Below are positions 29,739 through 35,625 of a DNA stretch of 35,625 bases, piece after piece. Positions within the stretch are counted from its first letter, which is position 1. Every line of letters starts with the position of its first letter. A program made the translations under genes and the position numbers. The notes below the pieces were generated by a model. It saw only the letters and a program-made list of their open reading frames with translations, had not been told where the DNA came from and did not search any database. Origin of the DNA: Gammaproteobacteria bacterium (GTDB lineage: Bacteria; Pseudomonadota; Gammaproteobacteria; SZUA-229); contig JAOUMO010000003.1 in the NCBI GenBank assembly GCA_029881425.1, positions 1 to 35,625 of the forward strand. Direction: 5' to 3'.

Positions 29739-30149
29739 ATGAATTCCACTATTGAGGCAACGATTAAATTTTCATTCAAAGGCGAAAACTTTGACCTGTG
29801 CGAAACCCTGGATCTCGATGCGATAATGACGTCAACCGGAAAATTACCTGACCTTCACTTACAGCTTGCCCGTGCCAATAACATCGACACCTACTCATAC
29901 ATGTACGACGCCATGGAGTCATACCCAATAGTCTTTAGAAACCCTACGGGACTAGCCTGCTCTTTTCTGGATGACACCCGTTTTGCAATAATAGAGTTTG
30001 AACAGGCCTGGAACAACCAGGAAATTGATCAACTCATTGATGGCATTGCAAAAAAACACCTGGACAAAATACCTGCCGACATCCAGCTCAATATCAAGCT
30101 TGCCTTACTCGATGCCTACAACCTGGGAAAATCATCCCGGCAAACATAA
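29739..30149 (+). CDS. Uncharacterised 136-residue protein
   Basis: I do not recognise a family. The protein is soluble and acidic with no signal peptide or membrane segment. The N-terminal part, IEATIKFSFKGENFDLCETLDLD, looks like paired beta strands. The middle contains the aromatic stretch NNIDTYSYMYDAMESYP and the C-terminal half is helical (DQLIDGIAKKHLDKIPADI). There is one cysteine near the N-terminus and one in the middle. Codon use is like its neighbours, and the frame is long enough and well placed to be real. It follows tapT by 67 bases and is convergent with ppk2. Confidence 0.7.
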   Translation: MNSTIEATIKFSFKGENFDLCETLDLDAIMTSTGKLPDLHLQLARANNIDTYSYMYDAMESYPIVFRNPTGLACSFLDDTRFAIIEFEQAWNNQEIDQLIDGIAKKHLDKIPADIQLNIKLALLDAYNLGKSSRQT

Positions 30150-30150
30150 G

Positions 30151-30168
30151 CCAATCTAGCCGGATTGG
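30151..30168. terminator. Possible hairpin between converging genes
   Basis: CCAATC, loop TAGCCG, GATTGG, in the 33-base gap between the uncharacterised gene and ppk2. There is no clear T run on either side, so termination by this hairpin alone is doubtful. Confidence 0.3.
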
Positions 30169-30182
30169 GTATTCTATCCATA

Positions 30183-31103
30183 TCAGGTTTTTATTTTCGG
30201 CGCCTTATCCAGGATATGTTCACCCTTCTCATAGATGTCCACCGCAGAACCTACAATCAATTCATCTGGCGGTATGGCAATCGCTTTATTCTTATTCGGG
30301 TAATCCAGTTTATTCAGCACAAAACGCATTGCATTTATGCGTGCACGTTTTTTGCAATCGGACTTGACCACGGTCCAGGGGGCATCCGCAGTATCGGTAT
30401 AGAAAAACATGGCCTCCTTGGCCTCGGTGTACTCTTCCCACTTATCCAGTGATGACAAATCAATCGGGCTCAACTTCCACTGTTTCAGGGGATCATGCTG
30501 GCGCCCCTGGAAGCGCCTGAACTGCTCGTTGCGACTCACCGAAAACCAGAGCTTGAATAACGTAATACCACTACGCACCAGCATACGTTCCAGCTCGGGC
30601 GCCTGTCGCATAAATTCCAGGTACTCACCGGGCTTGCAGAACCCCATTACACGCTCGACACCAGCGCGGTTATACCAGGAACGATCAAACATGACGATTT
30701 CACCCTTACTCGGCAGGTGACGCAAATAACGCTGGAAATACCACTCGCCCTGTTCCAGTTCACTCGGCTTTTCCAGCGCAACCACGCGTGCTCCACGCGG
30801 GTTCATATGCTCCATCATGCGTTTAATCGTACCCCCCTTACCCGCCGCGTCACGGCCCTCGAAAAAAATCAGCACGCGCTGCCCGGTCTCCTTCACCCAG
30901 CCCTGCATTTTTAAAAACTCGATCTGCAGCTCTGTTTTTAAGCGCTCATATTCCCCCCGTTTCATTTTCGTTTTATAGGGGTAATTGGCATCTGCAAATA
31001 TTTTTCGTTTATCCAGCCGATCAACAACATCGGAACCGGCCAGTTTCTGGTCTTTTCTATCGGCTGAAATTTTTGGCATACTGAAATTTACGTCCTTACT
31101 CAT
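30183..31103 (-). CDS. ppk2: Polyphosphate kinase 2
   Basis: PPK2 enzymes use polyphosphate to phosphorylate nucleoside diphosphates or monophosphates, or run in reverse. The 306-residue protein is a single P-loop kinase-like domain. It has Walker A EGRDAAGKG at 82-90, the block NPRGARVVALEKP, QRYLRHLPSKGE, Walker B VMFDRSWYNRAGVERVMGF from 137, and the lid region SRNEQFRRFQGRQHDPLKQWKLSP. One-domain proteins of this length with this pattern are mostly class I (NDP-phosphorylating), but the class cannot be decided by eye. The N-terminal 40 residues are variable and charged. It stands alone between convergent and same-strand neighbours. Confidence 0.95.
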   Translation of the reverse strand: MSKDVNFSMPKISADRKDQKLAGSDVVDRLDKRKIFADANYPYKTKMKRGEYERLKTELQIEFLKMQGWVKETGQRVLIFFEGRDAAGKGGTIKRMMEHMNPRGARVVALEKPSELEQGEWYFQRYLRHLPSKGEIVMFDRSWYNRAGVERVMGFCKPGEYLEFMRQAPELERMLVRSGITLFKLWFSVSRNEQFRRFQGRQHDPLKQWKLSPIDLSSLDKWEEYTEAKEAMFFYTDTADAPWTVVKSDCKKRARINAMRFVLNKLDYPNKNKAIAIPPDELIVGSAVDIYEKGEHILDKAPKIKT

Positions 31104-31184
31104 CGGCTGACCTCGAAAAAATAGTGCGGATATAATTACAAGTTTAGTATGAATTACCCACTTTATCTCACTGGCATCGAACAG

Positions 31185-31604
31185 TTATGGTGCATCAACA
31201 TACAATACAGACCCTGGTGTAATACGGTATTTTGGCCCCTTCAAATCCAGCTCGGTCTTACTGCCAGCGATCACCCGACCCTGTAAGTCAAACCGGGACT
31301 CTACACAGGCAGATTTGAATTCCTGTTTTTCCTGCTGATACTCAAGCGGGCAACCATAGACAGGATCAATGGCCCAGGCGACATAGTATTGCGTGCCATA
31401 GACCACCACCAGTTTGCGCCGCCCCGCCTGCATATATTTAACCTCGCCGGGCTGCATACTACCCAGCTCGAAACTGTACTGATGGCTTTCACCTGTATCC
31501 GGGCCCAGCATCAGGCCGCTCAAAAAAACATACATCAGCCAGGCCAGCGCAAAGCCTGCCATCAATTTTAAAACCACACGAAGTATTTGTTTTGTATCAC
31601 TCAT
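31185..31604 (-). CDS. Membrane-anchored Rieske-like protein lacking cluster ligands
   Basis: The 139-residue protein has one N-terminal membrane helix (about 14-34) and a small outer domain. The C-terminal 60 residues have the layout of a Rieske domain. YGCPLEY corresponds to the end of box 1 (CTHLGC) and SACVESRFDLQGRVIAG to box 2 (CPCHGS followed by FDxxGRV), followed by a strand pattern like the known end of Rieske folds. All four cluster ligands are replaced (Asp80 and Val82 in box 1, Ser98 and Val101 in box 2), but Cys85 and Cys100, the positions that make the disulfide in true Rieske proteins, remain. It cannot hold a 2Fe-2S cluster. It is divergent from hemW. The Rieske likeness is my reading, not a search result. 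Confidence 0.7.
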   Translation of the reverse strand: MSDTKQILRVVLKLMAGFALAWLMYVFLSGLMLGPDTGESHQYSFELGSMQPGEVKYMQAGRRKLVVVYGTQYYVAWAIDPVYGCPLEYQQEKQEFKSACVESRFDLQGRVIAGSKTELDLKGPKYRITPGSVLYVDAP

Positions 31605-31626
31605 GCTCAGGGTAAACTTATTGTTA

Positions 31627-32784
31627 ATGAGTCACATTATGCCTGAATTTTCCTGCCTGCCACCCCTTTCACTTTATATCCACATCCCCTGGTGTGTGCG
31701 TAAGTGCCCCTATTGTGATTTTAATTCCCATGCGGTGAAGCACGAGATTCCCGAGTCACAATATATCGACTGCCTGCTAAATGACCTGGAACAACAGTTG
31801 CCCGGCATCTGGGGGCGACGACTCAGCTCCATCTTTATCGGTGGCGGTACACCTAGCCTGTTTTCTGCGGAGGGCATTCATCGCCTGCTCAGTGGCATAC
31901 GCGCCCGCATGCAAACCGTGGCTACCATGGAGATTACGCTGGAGGCCAACCCCGGCACCTTTGAACAGGAAAAATTCAATGGTTTTTATGAGGCGGGCAT
32001 AAATCGACTGTCCATCGGCATCCAGAGTTTCGATAGCGATAAGCTCAAACGCCTTGGACGGATACACGATGGTAGAGAGGCAATCCAGGCAATAGAGACG
32101 GCACGAAAGGCCGGCTTTGAAAATATTAATCTCGACCTGATGTTTGCCCTGCCAGAACAAACCATAGAACAGGGACTGGCTGACTTACAAACTGCAATAC
32201 AGCTCCAGCCTTCACATATTTCCTGGTACCAATTGACGATCGAGCCCAATACTTATTTCTATACTCACCCACCGGTGACCCCCGATGACGAGCTCAGTTT
32301 TGAATGTCAGCTACAGGGCCAGGCACTACTGGCGTCTGCCGGCTATGCCCAATATGAAATTTCTGCCTACGCCCGTAACGGCCAACAGTGCAAACACAAC
32401 CTGAACTACTGGGAATTTGGTGATTACCTTGCCATAGGCGCCGGCGCACATGGCAAGATTAGCCGAGCCGATGACCAGAGCATCCATCGCTACTGGCAGG
32501 TTCGTAAACCTGAAGACTATATGGACGCCACACTGCGCACAGCGGGTAAAGAAATTCTCAGTGAGAAGGACAGGGTTTTTGAATTTATGCTGAATGCCCT
32601 GCGCCTTAAACAGGGCTTTGATCTCGAACTGTTTGAAAACCACACCGGCCTGTCGAGAAAATTGATTGAGGCGGATTGCGCCACTGCGATAGATAGCGGA
32701 CTACTCACGCAACAGGGCAACCGACTGCATGCTACGGACCGGGGCTACCTGTTCCTGAATGAGCTGATTAATATGTTCAGTTAA
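31627..32784 (+). CDS. hemW: Heme chaperone HemW (radical SAM, HemN-like)
   Basis: HemW binds heme and a 4Fe-4S cluster and is thought to deliver heme to respiratory enzymes. The opening LPPLSLYIHIPWCVRKCPYCDF has the CxxxCxxC cluster motif followed by phenylalanine instead of the fourth cysteine of HemN. That separates it from the true oxidase at 9330. FIGGGTPSLF, NRLSIGIQSFDSDKLKRLGR, DLMFALPEQT and KHNLNYWEFGDYLAIGAGAHG follow the family pattern. The frame is open from 31603, but the N-terminus begins more naturally at 31627 or 31639, since the Escherichia coli protein has only a few residues before LPPLSLYIH. None of the starts has a strong ribosome site. Confidence 0.94.
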   Translation: MSHIMPEFSCLPPLSLYIHIPWCVRKCPYCDFNSHAVKHEIPESQYIDCLLNDLEQQLPGIWGRRLSSIFIGGGTPSLFSAEGIHRLLSGIRARMQTVATMEITLEANPGTFEQEKFNGFYEAGINRLSIGIQSFDSDKLKRLGRIHDGREAIQAIETARKAGFENINLDLMFALPEQTIEQGLADLQTAIQLQPSHISWYQLTIEPNTYFYTHPPVTPDDELSFECQLQGQALLASAGYAQYEISAYARNGQQCKHNLNYWEFGDYLAIGAGAHGKISRADDQSIHRYWQVRKPEDYMDATLRTAGKEILSEKDRVFEFMLNALRLKQGFDLELFENHTGLSRKLIEADCATAIDSGLLTQQGNRLHATDRGYLFLNELINMFS

Positions 32785-32793
32785 GCCACCCGT

Positions 32794-33285
32794 CTATTGT
32801 TTGTTTATACCGTCCAGGGCTTCTTTCTGTGACTCGAAACGCTGATTCAGCATATCACCGACATTTTTCGCATCATCCACCAGCTTTTCTACACCTTCTT
32901 TTGAATAAGGACTATACAAACCCTCACCCACTTTTGTCACACGTGACCCCTGCCCCTGCTCTTCATCTTCCTCTTCTTTTTCAGGCAACTTCATCGCTGG
33001 CAAAACATTCACATCGGGCTTCAACTGCCGCACCTCTGCCTCCAGCCCCACCGGAGGGACACTACTGAAGTTAACATGCCCCTGTTCATCCATCCACTTA
33101 TAAACGGTCACTTCCTCGTCTGTAACCACATTCGTTATATTTTCCGGCATAGCAACCTGTTCGGGCTTCTGTCCCGGCAGCATCTGCTGTAAAAAATCAG
33201 GCAATCCACCACCGCCCAGCATGTAATAGGGTACTGCCAGCAGGATACCGCTCAACACCACGAGCTTTATAAATAACTTCTTCAT
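32794..33285 (-). CDS. DUF4124 domain membrane-anchored protein
   Basis: The protein of 163 residues begins with a signal anchor (MKKLFIKLVVLSGILLAVPYY) and a glycine-rich turn. At about residues 55-80 it has the DUF4124 motif VTVYKWMDEQGHVNFSSVPP. The rest is charged, with an acidic run KEEEDEEQG and a C-terminal helix. It shares only the DUF4124 module with the protein at 21256. The ATG at 33285 has AAAGGA ten bases upstream; the longer frame to 33318 would add residues before the signal anchor and is less likely. It is convergent with hemW, the stops being nine bases apart. Function unknown. Confidence 0.83.
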   Translation of the reverse strand: MKKLFIKLVVLSGILLAVPYYMLGGGGLPDFLQQMLPGQKPEQVAMPENITNVVTDEEVTVYKWMDEQGHVNFSSVPPVGLEAEVRQLKPDVNVLPAMKLPEKEEEDEEQGQGSRVTKVGEGLYSPYSKEGVEKLVDDAKNVGDMLNQRFESQKEALDGINKQ

Positions 33286-33384
33286 CAGGCCATTTTCCTT
33301 TAATTTCCCGTCTGGCACATTATCAACCAGCCAGCAGGTTTTGCCAATCGCCCCCCCGTGATTTAAAAAATATGCAAAACGGAC

Positions 33385-33413
33385 TTGCCGGATAGGGGGT
33401 GACGGAGTAATAT
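33385..33413 (+). promoter_or_regulatory. Sigma-70 promoter of rpmE
   Basis: TTGCCG at 33385-33390 and TAATAT at 33408-33413 are separated by 17 bases. Transcription would start near 33420, giving a short leader before the rpmE ribosome site (AGAGGA at 33446-33451). Confidence 0.7.
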
Positions 33414-33456
33414 ACCCGGCTCCTTACGGACCCAAACAGATTTTAGAGGACTCGAA

Positions 33457-33666
33457 ATGAGGCCAGATATACACCCAGAATACAATGAAGTAAACGTAAC
33501 CTGCAGCTGCGGCAACAACTACGTTACACGTTCGACTTATAGCAAAGACAGCATGTCTATCGAAGTTTGCTCTCTGTGTCACCCCTTCTACACGGGTAAA
33601 CAGAAGGTAATGGATACAGGCGGCCAGATCGATAAGTTCAACAAGCGTTTTGGTGGCAAGAAGTAG
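33457..33666 (+). CDS. rpmE: 50S ribosomal protein bL31 (zinc-binding type)
   Basis: bL31 is a small protein of the large ribosomal subunit that bridges to the small subunit. The 69-residue protein is the C+ form that binds zinc: Cys16 and Cys18 in VTCSCGN and Cys38 and Cys41 in [36 protein letters not shown] is normal for the family. A ribosome site AGAGGA lies a few bases before the ATG and a good promoter lies upstream. In many bacteria the zinc form is swapped for a cysteine-free paralogue when zinc is scarce; no such paralogue is seen in this window. Confidence 0.96.
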   Translation: MRPDIHPEYNEVNVTCSCGNNYVTRSTYSKDSMSIEVCSLCHPFYTGKQKVMDTGGQIDKFNKRFGGKK

Positions 33667-33680
33667 AAACCACCCGTTTG

Positions 33681-34454
33681 ATGCGTAATATCAAAAAGGC
33701 GCTATTCATTGGCGCCTTTTTTTATGCCGGAACGATTAGCGCCAGCAATACCATCAGCTGCCCTGCGACACACATCAATGAACGCGCGCATGTCAGCAAG
33801 GTACACGATGGCGATACACTACGCCTGGATGATGGCCGCAAAGTACGCCTGATTGGCATAGACACACCGGAGCTGGCACGCAGGAACCAGGCCGAGCAAC
33901 CGCTGGCGGCCGAGGCGCGCACCGTACTCAAACAACTCGTCCAGGATGCAGGCGGCAACATTAAACTGCAATTCGGCGCAGAGCGTGCCGATAGATACCA
34001 GCGCACCCTGGCACATATCTACCTGCCCGATGGACGTAATGTACAGGCGATACTGATTGCTCGCGGACTGGCCACCGCCTACACCACACCACCCAATAGC
34101 CGCCTTGGCGCCTGCTATCGGGCACTGGAAGATCAGGCCATCGCCAGTCGAACCGGCATCTGGGCGTTAAAGGACTACCAGCTCAAGTCTGTCCCTGAGC
34201 TCACCCGCGACGATGACGGCTTCCGTCGCATCCAGGGCACAGTAACCCGGCAGTACACGGGCAAAAAAGGCGAGTGGCTCATTATTGATGACAAATTACG
34301 CATACACATTGCCCAGAAAGACATCATCCACTTTAAGGATATCAGGCTACCGGAACTCATCGGCAGACCTGTCCAGCTGCACGGCTGGTTACATCCTCGC
34401 AAGACAGATTTTTTCATGGCCCTGCGCCATCCCAGCGCTTTAATTATGAAATAA
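33681..34454 (+). CDS. Secreted staphylococcal-nuclease-like (thermonuclease) protein
   Basis: The 257-residue protein begins with a signal peptide ending at about TISASN. A staphylococcal nuclease fold (about 36-155) follows. The catalytic set is present: Asp43 and Asp45 in VHDGDTLRL, Arg56 and Asp61 to Glu64 in VRLIGIDTPE, and Arg109 in DRYQRTLAHIYL. SNase-like enzymes cut DNA or RNA with calcium. A C-terminal extension of about 95 residues, with IQGTVTRQYTGKKGEWLIID, looks like a further small beta domain and is less typical. The ATG at 33681 is 14 bases after the rpmE stop. An intrinsic terminator hairpin lies inside codons 5-14, so how this gene is expressed is unclear. Confidence 0.88.
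   Translation: MRNIKKALFIGAFFYAGTISASNTISCPATHINERAHVSKVHDGDTLRLDDGRKVRLIGIDTPELARRNQAEQPLAAEARTVLKQLVQDAGGNIKLQFGAERADRYQRTLAHIYLPDGRNVQAILIARGLATAYTTPPNSRLGACYRALEDQAIASRTGIWALKDYQLKSVPELTRDDDGFRRIQGTVTRQYTGKKGEWLIIDDKLRIHIAQKDIIHFKDIRLPELIGRPVQLHGWLHPRKTDFFMALRHPSALIMK
33693..33723 (+). terminator. Intrinsic terminator of rpmE, inside the nuclease gene
   Basis: AAAAAGGCGC, a nine-base loop, GCGCCTTTTT and two further T. The GC stem and seven-base T run form a strong intrinsic terminator. It begins 26 bases after the rpmE stop codon and lies wholly within the signal-peptide codons of the next gene. Confidence 0.85.
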
Positions 34455-34515
34455 TCCGCGGCAAAGTGGTAATATACGCACCTTTCACGAACCCTGGCCG
34501 TAAGCAGCAACACCT

Positions 34516-35625
34516 ATGAACGAAAAAGACAAACTCGCCGCACTGGAATACCATCAGCACCCCAAACCTGGCAAAATCGCTACCGAGATTACCAAGTCCA
34601 CTAATACCCAACGTGACCTGTCTCTGGCCTATACACCGGGTGTTGCCGAGCCGGTTCTCGCCATAGCGGCCAATCCTGAAAATGCCTACAAATATACCGC
34701 CAAGGGTAATCTTGTCGGCGTCATTACCGATGGTAGCGCTGTACTCGGCCTTGGCAACATGGGTGCACTGGCGAGTAAACCGGTAATGGAAGGCAAGGCC
34801 GTTCTTTTCAAACGCTTTGCAGATATCGATGTCTTCGATATCGAAGTCAATGCAGACACACCACAGGACTTTATCGACACAGTGATGCGCATTGCGCCGA
34901 CCTTTGGTGGCATTAACCTGGAAGATATTACCGCGCCACGCTGCTTTGAAATTGAGCGCAAACTGGATGCCATGCTCGATATTCCTGTATTCCATGATGA
35001 TCAGCACGGCACGGCCATCATCATTGCCGCCGGCCTGAAAAATGCGATGGAGCTCCAGGGCAAAGATATAGAGACAGCACGTATCGTCTGCATGGGTGCC
35101 GGTGCTGCAGGTATCGCCTCAATGAAGCTACTCCTTGGCCTGGGCGCTAAGAAAAAGAATATGACCCTGCTGGATCGCAATGGTGTGATCCATATTGGCC
35201 GTAAGGACCTCAACCCCTACAAGGCCGAGTTCGCCAATTTCACCGACAAGCGTACCGCCATGGACGCGATGAAAGACGCCGATATTTTTATTGGCGTCTC
35301 TGGCCCCGACCTGATGACACCGGATATGCTCAGGGTGATGGCGCCTAAACCCATCGTATTTGCATTATCCAACCCTAACCCGGAAATCAAACCCGAACTG
35401 GCGCACGAGACTCGCGAAGACGTACTCATGGCAACAGGCCGCAGTGACTACCCCAACCAGGTCAATAATGTTCTGGGCTTCCCCTATATTTTCCGAGGTG
35501 CGCTGGATGCCGGTGCCACCAGCATCACCCAGGAAATGCATATTGCTGCGGTGAACGAAATCTGCGCGCTCACCCACGAGCCCGTTCCCCAGGAAGTACT
35601 CGATGCCTACGGCCTGGACCACCTC
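34516..35625 (+). CDS. maeB: NADP-dependent malic enzyme (3' end outside window)
   Basis: The frame runs open from an ATG at 34516 to the window edge, 370 codons, so the C-terminus is missing. Malic enzyme converts malate to pyruvate and CO2 with NADP. Landmarks are the catalytic tyrosine in [11 protein letters not shown] (Tyr39), the catalytic lysine in EGKAVLFK (Lys94), the metal site DIDVFDIE to [14 protein letters not shown], the nucleotide loop [10 protein letters not shown] and the block [13 protein letters not shown]. This is the bacterial MaeB-type group; whether the phosphotransacetylase-like C-terminal half of the long form is present cannot be seen. It is preceded by the nuclease gene with a gap of 61 bases. 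NADP rather than NAD use is inferred from the family. Confidence 0.93.
   Translation, partial: MNEKDKLAALEYHQHPKPGKIATEITKSTNTQRDLSLAYTPGVAEPVLAIAANPENAYKYTAKGNLVGVITDGSAVLGLGNMGALASKPVMEGKAVLFKRFADIDVFDIEVNADTPQDFIDTVMRIAPTFGGINLEDITAPRCFEIERKLDAMLDIPVFHDDQHGTAIIIAAGLKNAMELQGKDIETARIVCMGAGAAGIASMKLLLGLGAKKKNMTLLDRNGVIHIGRKDLNPYKAEFANFTDKRTAMDAMKDADIFIGVSGPDLMTPDMLRVMAPKPIVFALSNPNPEIKPELAHETREDVLMATGRSDYPNQVNNVLGFPYIFRGALDAGATSITQEMHIAAVNEICALTHEPVPQEVLDAYGLDHL

Overview
The window reads as a chromosomal core segment of a free-living gammaproteobacterium of intermediate GC. The closest protein resemblances I can recall are to enterobacterial and pseudomonad enzymes: Gor, PyrE, HemW, CoaBC, Dut, AlgC and ArgB. 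The order coaBC-dut-algC-argB, followed further on by pyrE and an exonuclease III/Crc homologue with radC on the other side, is the arrangement known from Pseudomonas. Small families such as DUF302, DUF2914, DUF4124 and TauE/SafE would suit an environmental or sulfur-oxidiser-like lineage, but the genus cannot be fixed from this sequence. I saw no tRNA, rRNA, CRISPR array, transposase or prophage gene. The two ends cut through genes: a DUF302 protein at the left and a malic enzyme at the right.

Layout. 1-2344: DUF302 gene (-), then hemB-aroE (+), closed by a bidirectional terminator. 2389-4869 (-): DUF2914 protein, and gor with a gamma-carbonic-anhydrase-like gene. 4944-6335 (+): ubiA and a small STAS-like protein. 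6338-9263: comF (-) divergent from bioB-bioF (+). 9330-11750 (+): hemN, a YbaK-type deacylase and two tandem paralogous small proteins. 11997-15029 (-): a tightly overlapping operon of a thioredoxin-CcdA fusion, fetA, fetB and a MazG-like gene. 15122-20235: a FimV-like small protein and convergent radC, then coaBC-dut-algC-argB. 20467-24212: trmH (-), a DUF4124 gene (-) and tauE (+) lie between argB and pyrE (-), followed by exonuclease III and ampG (+). 25569-28558: a 344-base leader with a perfect FNR/Anr-type palindrome, then an 881-residue PAS-containing chemoreceptor. 28623-30149: a GNAT gene and tapT with overlapping 5' ends, and an orphan protein. 30183-33285: ppk2 (-), a membrane-anchored Rieske-like protein without cluster ligands (-), hemW (+) and a second DUF4124 gene (-). 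33457-35625 (+): rpmE, a secreted SNase-like nuclease and a malic enzyme.

Themes: tetrapyrrole and heme metabolism (hemB, hemN, hemW), thiol and iron homeostasis (gor, thioredoxin-CcdA, fetAB), biotin (bioBF), nucleotide housekeeping (dut, pyrE, MazG-like) and oxygen sensing (FNR-type box before an Aer-like receptor). The observations most worth following are the ligand-less Rieske-like protein, the thioredoxin-CcdA/FetAB/MazG operon, an intrinsic terminator lying inside the signal-peptide codons of the nuclease gene, the FNR-type site before the chemoreceptor, and a pair of about 120-base inverted repeats made of a 10-base unit in two convergent intergenic gaps.
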